A DNA stretch of 64,000 bases, taken from assembly GCA_027924585.1 (NCBI GenBank), contig BSBM01000461.1, forward strand, positions 8,264,001 through 8,328,000. The letters are read 5' to 3'. This stretch comes from Larix kaempferi (Eukaryota; Streptophyta; Pinopsida; Pinales; Pinaceae). Below the pieces are notes generated by a model, which worked only from the letters and a program-made list of their open reading frames with translations, did no database searches and was not told the DNA's origin. Below, in pieces: positions 39,698-51,748 of the stretch (within the stretch, counting starts at the first letter, position 1; every line of letters starts with the position of its first letter). The translations under genes and the position numbers were made by a program.

Positions 39698-40365
39698 TTA
39701 TTTTGAAGTGAAGCTTTTTAGGTGAGAAATTTTGTAGAACGCCTCAATGAACCTGCGATAGTAACCTGTGATTCCCATGAAGGATCGATTCCCGGTTACA
39801 TCCTTATGAACTGGCCAATCAATGACTTCCTTGATTTTATCCGGGTCTACATAAATGCCTTCCTTGGATATTACATGACCTAGGTATTGAATTTGATCTT
39901 GAAATAAATCATGTTTACTAAACTTTGCATAAATTTTATGTTCTCTTAAGGTTTGTAAGACCAACTTTAAATGTTCTTCATGCACCTCTTCATTTTTAGA
40001 GTATATTAAGATATCATCAATAAATACTATTAAAAAATTATCTAAGTATTTATGGAGAACACTGTTCATTAAACACATGAACGTGGCCCGAGCATTGGTC
40101 AATACAAATGGTACAACCAAGAAATCGTAATGTCCGTACCATGTTCTAAATGTTGTTTTATGAACATCCTCATCTTTAATTCTTACTTGATGGTACCCAA
40201 ACCTTGAGTCAATATTAGAGAATACCATAGCTCCCCGTACTTGATCAAACATGTCATTGATGCGGGGGAGAGGATATCTATTTTTAATTGTCTATAATCA
40301 ATACAAAGTCTTAATGTGTCGTCTTTCTTTTTAACAAACAAAGCTGGTGCTCCCCACTTAGACAC
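39698..40365 (-). pseudogene. Ty3/gypsy reverse transcriptase, frameshifted
   Basis: The segment 40365-40183 has [12 protein letters not shown] and [10 protein letters not shown], then leaves frame around 40260. The frame from 40252 continues with [12 protein letters not shown], a decayed PFVLTNARATFM and the catalytic VFIDDILIYS (FIDD about 80 codons into that frame). It then carries the connection region LGHVISKEGI and GYYRRFI. The two pieces are in different frames, so the enzyme cannot be made. Confidence 0.85.
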
Positions 40366-40380
40366 ACTTGGTCTTATATA

Positions 40381-41103
40381 TTATTTATCTATTAATTCTT
40401 GTAATTGTAATTTTAATTCCACCAACTCAAGTGTATTCATTCTATAAGGAGCCTTTGAGGCAGGCACTGCTCCTGGTACCAACTCAATGGTAAATTCAAT
40501 ATCCCTCCTTGGAGGTAATCTAGGCATCTCCTCTCGAAAAACATCTTTAAATTCATTTAAACGAGGAAAATCTTCCAAACTAGCTTTTGTTTTATCATCA
40601 TCATCATTTTCACTGATATGTACAACAAACAATCTACATCCTTTCTTAGCACAAATTTTCAATTGCAAAGCATATATTTTCCTAGTAAGAATTGTTTTAG
40701 GAATCCCTTTAACAAGTCTATTTTCACCCTTTTTATCAATACAAGTGAAAGTTTTCACAAAGCAATTCAATATTACTCTATGATTTTCTAACCAATCCAT
40801 GCCAATTAATACATCATATGATCCTAATGGAAAAATGTTCAAATCTAATTTTGTTATAAAATATTGCATATAAATTTCACAACTAGAAATAAAGCTCGTT
40901 ACCTTTCTTTTTGTCCCTGTGGCTAATTGCACTAACCATGAATTTTCAAATTCATACTTTTTCATTTTACACAAATATAGTAGCTTAGGAGATATGTAAC
41001 TTAAAGTAGATCCATAATCAATTAGTATAGAAATAGGTTTGTCAAAGATCTTACCATCAACTTCGATCATGGAAAGTTGATAATCCGCTTGATGATTGTC
41101 CAA
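40381..41103 (-). pseudogene. Ty3/gypsy aspartic protease and start of RT, ended by a stop
   Basis: A 240-codon segment. The protease triplet is Asp-Tyr-Gly instead of Asp-Ser/Thr-Gly (in LIDYGSTLSYIS), followed by LGSYDVLIGMDWL. The linker leads to the RT entry PPRRDIEFTIELVPGA and KAPYRM. The TAA at 40381-40383 stands where related proteins continue with the conserved Gly of the RT fingers. Both the triplet change and the stop indicate decay. Confidence 0.85.
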
Positions 41104-41181
41104 AGATGCACTTATATTCAGTATATTCTGCGCAACCTCTCCAATTGTGGCTGCTTCTTTGATAGTGTGAATACTCCAATT

Positions 41182-42311
41182 TCCTTCTTACGAGGACAAT
41201 CTCAAGAGAAATGACTCTCCCCGTATCCCCAACACTGTAAAGGTTCTCTTTTTATTTATTGTTTCTTCTTATTAATGAGATTATCTTTATACTAAGTTCT
41301 TATTGGTTGTTTATACTCAGTTCTTATTGGTTGTTGTCTATCCTTAAAAGTATTCTTGTGAAAATTCTTATGTTTATTGAAAGGTTTGAATTCTCTTCTT
41401 TTAAAATTAGTTCCTTCTCCTTTCTTGAAATTATAAGGATTTTCATTCTTGCTTTTAGATTGATCATAAGTTAATTTGGCCTTCCTCATTGCTTCATATA
41501 AAGTTTTCGGGTTATCAAACTCTAATATGTCTTTATTAAGATAGGTTAGCAACCTAGGAATCTCTGAATCTTAGGTTTTTCTTCATTTAGGTAAGGCACA
41601 TATCTTAATAAGGATAATAATTTAGTACAAAAATCATGCATTGACATTAAACCCAATATTAACTCATAAAACTCCTTTTCTTTTCCCTCATAGTAATATT
41701 CTGAGAGGTATTCCTTTTTAAACCAGTTCCAACTTACTTTTCTATCATTGATTCCTTTTTCTCTTTTAAGTCCTGCCACCAAATCTCAACCTTCTTGACT
41801 ATATTGAATATGGCCATTTTACCCTTCATAGAATTGGAATAATTGTACATAGTAAAGTACTTCTTCATCCCAGATAGCCAAGCCTTAGCTTCTTTTCCAT
41901 TTTTTACTTCATTGTCAAAGGTAGGAGGCTTTGTATTTTTAAATTATCTTGTTATATATCTTTATATTTTCTCTTCTTCCTTCGTCTACCCTCAGAGTCA
42001 CTACTAGAACCTTCCAATTCACTAGTTATAGGGATTTCATCAGAAGAAGAAAAGTCAGAGGATGAGTTTTCTCATTTACATTTATTTCTATTTTTATCAT
42101 TAGTTATCTCATTCAGTTTAGATAGTAAGGCTTCATTTAAGTCTTCCTGGGTTCTCAGTACCCTCTGATGTTCAGTTTTAATGTTCATCAGTTCAACTTG
42201 TAAGTTTCTTACTGTTTGTAAAATCTCATCATTAACTTTGTTATTTTTTGGTTGATCCCCATCATTAAGTTCGACCCAAACATGTGGGGTAGGGGATCGT
42301 ATTCCAGCCAT
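41182..42311 (-). pseudogene. Ty3/gypsy gag, broken by stops and frameshifts
   Basis: Begins with an ATG at 42311 (MAGIRSPTPHVWVEL), about 115 bp after the primer site. It stops at 42072, resumes near 41782 with the Gag core (FKKEYLSEYYYEGKEKEFYEL, LLRYVPYLNEEKPKIQRF), and changes frame at about 41550 into a Lys/Asn-rich tail. The zinc knuckle lies at 41196-41234: its second Cys is Tyr, and a TGA (41202-41204) sits before the last Cys, as expected from CGA to TGA decay. A short 22-bp duplication occurs near 41300-41340. Confidence 0.8.
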
Positions 42312-42425
42312 TTCTTCCTGCAGTTAGTAAATAAAATTTCTTCTGTACAAGTAAGAAGAATAAACATACAACATTATTAGTTCTCATAATGTGAATGGAC
42401 ATTATAAGGCCAAGTTTCGTAACCT

Positions 42426-42438
42426 GGTTCTGATACCA
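42426..42438 (-). other. Primer binding site of the gypsy element
   Basis: The minus strand reads TGGTATCAGAACC three bases after a GTTACA LTR end, again the initiator tRNA-Met type. It fixes the end of the 5' LTR at 42442. Confidence 0.8.
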
Positions 42439-42441
42439 CAA

Positions 42442-45400
42442 TGTAACAACCCCAATTTTCGTAAAAATTAAAAACTTTTAAAACTGTCACTAAAATTAAT
42501 AACAATAAATTTTTAGTAAAGCTCTTTTTGATTTTAAGGAGATAATTAACTTTCGTAGATTTCATAATTTCCTCTGCTTTTCAAGAGGTAAGTAATCTAA
42601 AGTTTTTATCCACACTTCCATAATGCATTTAACTTCTCTGTTCCAATGAGACGACACACACACACAACAAGTTCCTTTCCAAAAAATCAAGTTACTTAAC
42701 TCTAATATATATATTTATTTATTTTATACCACAGCCACAATATACCCATATTTACCACCGGGTGAAATAACATTTATGTTCCAAATATATTAAGTGTTCT
42801 AAACACACACACACACACACGCACACACACATATATTCGTGGAAGTTCCTTAATCTTACACACATCAAAAGTATGATGACCTATACACTATATTCATCGC
42901 CACCAATTAGTATTGAATTTTAATTACTCTTTTATAACAATATTCCAGACTTGATTATAATCATTGTATTGATTTTGTCCGGATTCCGAATAGTATATTA
43001 ATTATAAAAATAAATGTATATACATATACATGTAAATTCTATATATGTAAAAAAAATACTTTGACGTATCATCCCATACTACTCACTTCATAGACCAGAT
43101 TGACAAGAGAGGAAAAAAACTTATTCAACAGTGGTGCCAACTAAGTGTAGAGGACAAGTGATCGACCGAACAGATGATCGCTGCATGAATTAAACGGACC
43201 CATAGGGAATTCAATTTGCAATAAGAGGCGTACCAATACACTAAAATAACATACTTCCTGGTTTGGAGGTGCAGATTTGAGGAAAAACAAAAGGATTCAA
43301 ATTCGGGTTTACACTTTCAACCAATACAAGGCAAATCTTCCAAGAGCTAACAAGTATGGAAACATTAGTATACAGGTGGTTGTACAGAAATATCATAGCT
43401 AAACTAGGACTAAGCTTAAAGTCCAGATGGGACACCAAAATCAAAGACTGAGGAGTAAAAATCGTAAAAACAGGGGGTAACTGCCAGACTTAAAGTAACG
43501 AAAAATTAACCAGACTGTGCCAGGATCATAAGTTTAACAAAGGATTTTAACCACGTGGAAACAATTGGTATAATCCCAAAAAATCCTATATACACAGTAA
43601 TTTAATATGTGGAGCGACCCTTCGCATTTTTGTTTTCTTTATTATCATGCATTACGTGTTAGCATAATATCCATGGATATTTTCTAGATAATTACCTAAC
43701 ATTCTAAAATGTACAAAAAAATATAATCCTATTAATTAGAAGGGGTGCCACTACTTAACTGCTGTTCTACATGCAAACAAAGAAGAATAAACTCTTACAA
43801 GGAAAAGTTTATAAAAATAGAGGGAACTTGCTACATATAAAATAGAACAAGGACCATCATTAACTTGTCTTCTAGTTTAACGCCTAGAATCAACGTTGAG
43901 TATAATTAGAAAAAAAAACGAGTTCTGGTAGGTTCCGTAAGTCCAAGATAGTAGTGTACTGGGTTGACACTCTAGCACAACGCAATCAACAATAAATACC
44001 TGAGATGGAAGGAACAGTGGCTACGATCAGTCATTTAATCATTTAAGGAGTTCAAAATGGAAGCAAGGATTATGTGTTTAAAGAGTAAATTCAGAATAGA
44101 GAAATTACCGTAGATATGGTAAGTATGGAAACATTGGATACATCTCACAGGGTTTTATACAGGCATTTAATCCAACCGTTCACAGAATTATCTCAATCAT
44201 TATACAAAAATACCAACATTAACCATCGAATTCAAACTCCTTCAATCTCTAGGTAGAAAATATTGCTTGGAAGAAACAACAAGGTACATGATAGAAAATC
44301 AAGTTTACACGATCATATTTTACAATTCTTAGGGACAATACGCTCCCACTGATTTATACAAGTTTCTGTAATCATGAAAGATACCACTATAAAACCGCTC
44401 AAATAGAAGAAAAATAGGGATAATAGCAACAAAGGACTTGTGATCACATTACCAAAGCAAAACTTAAAATTTATCAAGATTTGAGCTATCAAACTGAGAC
44501 ATCTATACAGAATGACGGTTACATTTCTTATAAGGGATGACTTGAGTTTTAGTTTTAGTTTTAGGAAAGAAACATAGGATCAAAAATAACTTTTCGAAAC
44601 CCAAAAGAATCAATGAGCAGACCAGAGTCAATCCTCATGAAATAAGGGCACGTTACTCGTATTCATATGCCCACTCCACAAGACCGCACCTCATTCATAA
44701 GAATGTCACCCATTTAATGAATCTTATATAAGAAAATAAATAAATAGAGGTTTAAATTTTTGATCTCTGTATTATACAATATTTACAATTACCAAATTGA
44801 AAAAAATAGAAAACATGACAGGAGTACAATTGGATTCTAAATTTTTATATTGGTTTACACATGATTTCGCCCCTCCCCATGTAAATCGATATTGTAACAA
44901 ATATCATATTAAAATTAACAAAGATCCAGAAGAATTCTTGGTTTAATAATGGTCTACACAAAAAAATCCGATAATTAGTAACCGGTGTCCCTAGACCAAC
45001 TGTGTATGGTAAAAAGAGGACCAACCTATAGATTTTTATAGGAATTTCATTGCCTTTATTTTTAAGTATTTTTACTCTGTAAAAATTACAGATTATGAAC
45101 AAAATGAAATGTTAACCTGAGTTTTTATACAATACAAAATTTACATAATCTTAAACCCAAGTTTAACTATATATATATATATATATGTTTTATAATCTAC
45201 ATAAAGTTTCATTTGGAAGCGTTATTTCCATAATCGCTCATGGCTGTCCTTATTTAAAATGATTCGGTTTCTCATGCATTGAACATCAAATAAAATAATA
45301 CGACCTTTATATGAATTATAAAAATATTAAAAATAAACTCATCCGATTATTCCATAACAACCTTCAATTCAAACTCTTGCTATCCCTGACAAAGCTATTA

Positions 45401-46025
45401 AACTCATATTGGAAAAAATTTACTTACTTGAATCAATGTAAGTGAAAACTTGGAGAATCAGTTCCTCCCAACCATAGGAAAGATAAGCACAAATGCTAAC
45501 TCGATTCCACTCCCGAGCTGGATCACCACCATGCACTAGAACTTCAAGCAACACTTCCGCGCAACACTCTCTCTCTCAGAGTCCGTAACAAGCTCAAATG
45601 ATGGACTTGTGAAAGAGAGAAACACTCAACCACAGTTTCTCCATGCACAACACGACGTCCCATGCTATCTCAGTGCACCAATATATATAGTTTTTCCCAG
45701 GTCTTGTGCCATCCCAATCAAATCCTTCAATCCCTATGATTTAAGATCTTGTCTGGTAGTTGAGCTTTTAGATCGGATTTGAATGGTAAGATATCCCTTG
45801 CTTTCTTTACACATGTTCTGTGTCTCATGGTGGTGTCCTCCCATTTAACTGATTTCACCAAGTGATTTTTTATTTTATTAAATATAAAATAATAATTTGT
45901 TGTGCAAAGTTTCACTCACTTCTTGTGAGTATTTTTTAGTTTTTAAATAACTCTTACAAAAATAATTGTTTTTGAAATATTTTTCACAAATATCAAAATA
46001 AAATAATAATGTCTGGGGGGTAACA
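42442..46025 (-). repeat. Putative 3.6-kb 5' LTR of the gypsy element
   Basis: The end at 42442 (GTTACA before the primer site) is well supported. The outer start is inferred from TGTTACCCCCCAGAC at 46025 on the minus strand, which looks like a gypsy LTR start. No coding sequence is seen between, only short AT- and CA-rich runs (CA microsatellite 42804-42833, AT run near 45168-45187). A TATA box lies at 45680-45691. The partner 3' LTR is not present in the window, so the length is unproven. Confidence 0.45.
45680..45691 (-). promoter_or_regulatory. TATA box within the putative gypsy 5' LTR
   Basis: The minus strand reads CTATATATATTGG about 335 bp after the inferred LTR start, a plausible core promoter position. 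It precedes more GC-balanced sequence with a TCTCTCTTTC stretch. Confidence 0.4.
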
Positions 46026-47239
46026 CACTGTGAGTTGTATAAGATGTTCTTGAGCCATCTATGAGAAGCAAAAATTTTATTCTTCTGTATATGGATTTGA
46101 TATTATGGTTCTATCCCTTCTTTCTTACCTCTATTGAAGATCCTTGCTCTTATTTGTAAAAATCATTGAAGATTTTCAACTGTCTGTAAGTTTGTATCAA
46201 ATATACTTTCAAATGCTGCTATATTAGTCTAATAGAGCTTGCTGCTGTTCAATGATATGTATTTGAGTTCATGTATCAGTCCTGAGAAAAACATTGAAGG
46301 TTATTGAAGTTGTTTGTATCTTCATTTTTCAAGGCTTTCTCTATGTGCATAAGAAATTGCCTAGTTTTACAGTAATTGTCATAAAATGCATTATGTGAGA
46401 TATTTGGTATTTCTGTAAGATACTGCGGGTCCATCAGGCCATGATAAACTCATCCATATTATTAAGTCTGAATTTTGTGACCCTCTGGAGGTATTTGGAA
46501 TATTATGGAAATAGACTAGCTGAGCAGTCCTAGGTAGCTCTCTTGCTAGTTTGGTCTCCAAATATGGTCAAATTACTACCAAACCTATGTGTTACTATTG
46601 TAGTAGGCCTGATATAATCCAATTATTCTACCCTAGGTATGCTTATCTTCAGTGAGCACCCGAAGCCTTGGGTTTCCATAGAAGTCCTTAGGGAATGTGC
46701 ATTGATAGCCTTGGATTTGCCAAGGAAATACTCCCAAGCATGAAGCACCCATAAAAGTGTCAGTGTGAAGGTATTGGTCTATTTTCCGTCTGAATATAAG
46801 CGTTAGTAGGTCTCTAAATATTTATTGGAAGAATTTAGGAAGAGTTTGAAGTTGTTTGAATTTGTATGCTTGAATCCTAGTCAAATTTACTAGTTTTGTC
46901 AAAGCTATCTACTGTTGTTTAATTTTTGCAAGTATTTGAAGTTAATGTACCTTTGAATCAGATACGGTACATTACATATTAATGGTTCATGGGGAATAAG
47001 GCCGAGTCCTTATTGCGTTCCCCTAGTCTGAGCCTCGTGAGTGACCGAATCCGTGACCCACCATCACAGAAACACGCATCTAGTGAGCAAGAACCTCTCT
47101 TTCTTTTCAAATCACAGTGTGGAGTAATAAATAGTCTTACACTCTTCACATTTAGCTCTGTTACCTGATGTGTACCAATTGGAAATCACAATCCAACATC
47201 TGCACGTAAACACTAGGTGTATCAAATCTTTCTGTTTAA
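46026..47239. other. Intergenic DNA, no recognised gene
   Basis: AT-rich. A 40-codon plus-strand stretch at about 46630-46740 reads like exon coding sequence (SEHPKPWVSIEVLREC) but ends at a stop and matches no family I recognise. Confidence 0.4.
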
Positions 47240-47684
47240 AACATAATATATTAATTACATAAGGTCAACATCACCTGTCATGGATTACCTGACTCAATAC
47301 GAAATACACTCGGTATCGAATCCACTCCGCATCACGTGTACCTGTCTTATCCTATCACACTCGACAACCCATCAGAAATACATGTTATGCATAAAATTTC
47401 TGCATTTTAATCATCATTCCATAATATCATGGCATTATAATCATAATAAAATCACAACTCATCATAATCATCATCAAATCATATCTCATGGCATCATAAT
47501 CATCCTCAAATGATAACTCATTATAATCATCATCAAATAATAATTTCGATCAATAAATTTAAAACATCCCACTTATTAATCAAAGTAATAGTTTCCACAT
47601 ACAACCGGGTCATTTGAAACCAAATTCCCACACATAATAGTGTCATGATCATAATCAAAGTCCAAGTAAAAGCGGGGCACTACA
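47240..47684 (-). repeat. Start of a 3' LTR of a second gypsy element (left end unresolved)
   Basis: On the minus strand TGTAGTGCCCCGC begins at 47684, directly after a polypurine tract (AAAGAGGGG, about 47688-47700). This is the normal order at the 3' side of a Ty3/gypsy element. The segment contains imperfect ATCATCATAA repeats near 47400-47545. Where it ends on the left is unclear. Confidence 0.42.
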
Positions 47685-47724
47685 TACACCCCTCTTTAGG
47701 AAACTTCGTCCCGAAGTTCTAGGA
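47680..47724 (-). pseudogene. Last codons of a gypsy pol frame next to its polypurine tract
   Basis: The minus strand reads NFGTKFPKEGCM then TAG. This corresponds to the acidic or glycine-rich pol ends (GDE.L.EGG type) seen just before the polypurine tract and 3' LTR in plant chromoviruses. Only this tail remains; upstream coding sequence is absent. Confidence 0.4.
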
Positions 47725-47909
47725 TAGATAATGAACTACTGACACATAAGTATTTTCTTATATAAGTGAAGGTGAAAATGCCTTCAAGCACAATAATGTG
47801 CATAAGTCTAACTAAAATAGGGCACTACACATGAGGATAAAGAAAAATTTCTATATGAAATAAAAAACACTTGACCCAATCCTATCCTATTTGGGGATGG
47901 GGAGCAAAC

Positions 47910-49616
47910 AACAAGTTATACAACTTGACAAGAACCCAACATTGTTCTCTTTTTTTTTGGTGTCAAAATCACCAAAAAAAACCCCAAATGGTAGCACCAC
48001 TTTTTTTTTTCGGGACTAAAATTACAACTTTTTGGTAACCTCAGGTAGTGCAGTGCGGTGTCGCTGCAATAAAAATTGTAAAATAGACCCCAAATAAAAA
48101 ATGGTAACACACATTTTTCTTTCAGGTGCTAAAATTACAATTTTTTTGACATCGTCACCTTAATAGCCGATTCGTTTACAACGTAAATTCCAAAACCAAC
48201 CTATAACTTGAAAAGTGGTCCTTCCAATAACACCCCTTTTCTTTATCAAATTAAAATTTACATAAATTTCTAAACCATACTAAAAAAATTTAAATTAAAA
48301 AAAACCTTTAAAAAAATTAAAAAAAATACATAACAACTTTATGAAAAATATTAAAAACTAAATAAATATTAAAAAAAAAAAACCTTTAAAAACAAAAAAA
48401 ACACATTCTAAATAATTTTTTCAAAAATTAAAGAAAATAAAAATAAACTAACATAAAAATAAAAACACAAAATAATAAAAAAAAACACAAAATAATAAAA
48501 AAAAACAAAAAAATGTGATGGTGGTGAATCGGTGATGGGTTGGTGGTTTTAGTGGTAGTGACGAGGTGGCGCGATTCTCAAAATCACACCCATCCATCAC
48601 CCACTCCCCACTTCCTTATTCCTCCCATTCTCCCTACTTACTATCTCCCTTCCGACTACCCCACTCCCCCTACCAGCTACCTCCACCTAACCCCCCCTTT
48701 CCCTTATCCCTCCCCCTACCCCCCCTATCTCCACGTAACCCTCTCTCCCACCTGCCTCACTACCCACCCCTCCCACTTAACGTGCCCCTCCCCATTTATT
48801 AAACCCCCCGCTCACACACATATTTTTAAATTTTAATATTTTAGTTTGTTTTCTCATTTATTTTTAAATATGTTCTTTATATTTTTTATTTTTAAAATTT
48901 TTATTTTATTTTTTTATTACTTTTCACTTTTTCATTTTTCATTTTTTTTTATTATTTTTCCCTTTAGCTAGGTTTTTATTTTATGTTTTTTTTTTTTTTT
49001 TTTTTTTTAAACATTTGTAAATGTGTTTTATTTCATTTAGTTTTTAGTTTTTTTTTAAAATTTTTTTTTCGAAATGTGTTCAAAAGAAGTAATTTTTTTT
49101 CCTCATTTTTTGTTTTTTAAGTATTTTTTGGGTTAGAGTTTGTTTAATTTTTCTTGAAATTGTTCACTTTTACAAAGAATTGTTTTTTTAAATTTAAATA
49201 TTTTCAGGGTATGGTTTAAAAATGTCTTAAAATGTAACCTGACAAAGAAAAGGGGTGCCATTAGTAGCACCTCTTTTCAAGTTGTAGGTTGATTTTGGCA
49301 TTCACATTGCAACAGAGTCGACTATTAAGGCGACAATGTCAAAAAAAGTTGTAATTTTAGCCCAACAAAGAAAAGTGCGTGAAAAACATGTACTACCATT
49401 TTCGATTTGGGGTCTATTTTATGTTTTGATTACAGCAACACCATTGAGGGTTACCAAAAAGTTGTAATTTTAGCTACGAAAAAAAAAGTGGTGCTACCAG
49501 TAGCACCATTTTCGATTTGGGGTTGTTTTTTGGTGTTTTTGACGCAAAAATATGAGTTTTTATGGCTAGAGTTCTCGTTTTGATTATAAAGTTCTCATCA
49601 AGTTGTATAACTTGTT
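47910..49616. mobile_element. Foldback element, copy 1 (about 1.7 kb, long inverted arms)
   Basis: The left arm (47910-48280) and right arm (49209-49616) are imperfect inverted repeats. Their outermost 18 bp, AACAAGTTATACAACTTG at 47910-47927, match 49599-49616 perfectly in reverse. The arms share blocks such as GGTAGCACCACTTT, CTAAAATTACAACTTTTTG, GGTAACC, and GGGGTG with TGACAAAGAAA at the inner end. Between the arms lie an A-rich block, a GGTGGTGG-rich block and a C-rich block. No transposase frame is seen, so it is non-autonomous. The family name is unknown to me. Confidence 0.75.
48590..48815. other. C-rich polypyrimidine core of foldback copy 1
   Basis: About 220 bp of the plus strand is nearly all C and T with some A and almost no G. 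The Pro/Ser/Thr-rich frames across it are a composition effect. A similar block occupies the same place in copy 2. Confidence 0.7.
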
Positions 49617-49921
49617 AAGCTTGATTTTAGAATATCTTTTGAATTTGCTCGGGTCCATTGTATTACGGTTGTATGGGTTAAGCCATGGCTAAGTTTACTT
49701 ATCTATCTAAATTTTCGTTACTTTAAAAAATAATGATAATAGTTGTTGGAAAAAAATGGAATGTCAATCGAAATACTATTAAATGAATTTTGATTATTTA
49801 ATATGGCTCTTTCTAGAGAGGCAAACTTGGTTGTAGGTAAAACAATTGTTAATGGGCAGTGGATTTATAATCATGTCTTCATTGGTTGTCCTTAGACACA
49901 TTTATCTTCTCTTTTCTAGTT

Positions 49922-49922
<1 letters not shown>

Positions 49923-49990
<68 letters not shown>
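49923..49990. repeat. Compound microsatellite (GT)n(GA)n
   Basis: About 17 GT steps with one interruption, followed directly by about 15 GA steps. Confidence 0.95.
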
Positions 49991-49993
<3 letters not shown>

Positions 49994-50689
49994 TAATTGC
50001 TCCAATCCTCTAGGTTACATGTGGTTTAAGTGGATGGGATGACTATTGATTAATTATTAATGTCAAATTGAAATTCAAGCATTATGTTGTCTAATTAATC
50101 ATTAATTAAATAATTGTAAGGTTTGATTAGAGGAAACATTCTATCATATAATGGTTTATTATTTATTATTATTTTCATCCTTAGTGCATCCTTTCAATAT
50201 TTGGCTTCTTGGTGCTCCATCTGTAACACAACCTTAATGCTGTTACTAAATATTACAGTGATGGTAGTTGTAGAAGACTTTATTTGTGAACATAGACAAA
50301 AATATCTGCTATTAAAAATCATTTTTGAAATATGTTTTATGGAGGTATCCTCTTCTCATTGAAAACCCTTTTTGAAGTATGTTTTATGGAGATATCCACT
50401 GCTATTAAAACAATTATAATAGTGTTTTCTCATTGTTTACTGTGTCCATATCATTGAGTTTATAGTTATGATATATATAGATGCAACTATGATTTTTAGC
50501 TAGAGTAATTACAACTTCAATTCTAGAATTATTTGCAACTTATTTGTATAGCACATTATAGATATTAGTATGAAGAAAATCTAAGGCTTGCACATATAAT
50601 GCATGACATCTCGTAAAATAATTTAAATAATTGGTTGATCAATTAAATATTTTATAGTTGAACTCCCCATAATTATTTGATAAGATGAT

Positions 50690-50995
50690 TAAAATGATTG
50701 TAATTTTGCAATTTTGTAAATTATTTTCTAATTTTTCAAGTTTGTAAATAATTTTATGATTTTTAAATTAATTTGTAGACATAATTGCAATTTGCAAGTT
50801 TTGATTGTAACTACAACTGCAACTACAATTTCCAATTGTAAATTTGTAGTTGTAATTGTTCAATTTGCAATTAATACTTTGCAAATCTAATTATTAATGA
50901 TTTCTTATTGTAATTGTAATTGTTATTGTAACTTGTAGTTGTGAAATTGTAATAATGATTGTAAAATGTAATTATAGCCAAGATTGTAGCTTGTA
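50690..50995. repeat. Degenerate TTGTAATTG-type simple repeat
   Basis: Words TTGTAA, TTGCAA, TGTAAT and their complements recur about every 6-12 bases without a strict period. Confidence 0.55.
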
Positions 50996-51375
50996 ATAAG
51001 AATAAATACATCAATAAATAAATAAAATTGCATCACACATGAATCATGCTCATTGACATAAACAAAAAACATCATACACATGAAGATAAATATCAGAAAG
51101 TAATTTGACATCCCATTAAGTTCATAAAAAATAAGTCCATATATATATATACATAACAACAAAAAAATATTACAACGTGATCATCATGAAATCAATGGCC
51201 ACCACCACCATTACCCAACATAATGTAACGTACCATCATCATCATGACCACATACTAAACATAATCATCATCTAAGATAACCATCACACATGTATGACAA
51301 ACATCATCTAATGTCTTACACATCTATCATCACCTATCAAACATAAGCTCCATGTACAAAAACATAAAAAAATAG

Positions 51376-51459
51376 CTAACATACACATCTAAATATTATC
51401 TAACACCATCTAACATACACATGTAAATATTATCTAACACCATCTAACATACACATTTA
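51376..51459. repeat. 34-bp minisatellite, about 2.5 units
   Basis: CTAACATACACAT starts at 51376, 51410 and 51444. The first two units differ by one base. Confidence 0.85.
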
Positions 51460-51655
51460 ACAGATTTAAACATCATATAACAAACAAATATAATAATAAC
51501 ATCCAACAAAACATAAGCTGCATTATCTAACATAACCATCATGCATGCATCTAACATACACATCTATCTAGCACACCTAGAAAACATATCTAACCTGACC
51601 TAACATACACATCACCATTAACATGTAAATAAATATCAACATGAAAATTTTTGCC

Positions 51656-51658
<3 letters not shown>

Positions 51659-51744
<86 letters not shown>
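51659..51744. repeat. Compound microsatellite (AT)n(AG)n adjoining foldback copy 2
   Basis: About 16 AT steps then about 27 AG steps, ending directly at the TTGTTCTC start of the foldback arm. Confidence 0.95.

Positions 51745-51748
<4 letters not shown>

Larger units (their letters stand above)
49617..51375. other. AT-rich spacer with simple repeats, no gene seen
   Basis: Includes a compound microsatellite at 49923-49990 and a degenerate TTGTAA/TTGCAA-type repeat at about 50690-50995. Translations in this stretch are low complexity. Confidence 0.55.

Noticed and set aside
46630-46800. Exon-like plus-strand stretch with SEHPKPWVSIEVLREC
   Set aside because: Only about 40 codons, bounded by stops, with no recognisable family or further exons.
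48540-48836. Pro/Ser/Thr-rich frames
   Set aside because: Translation of the C-rich core of the foldback element, a composition effect.
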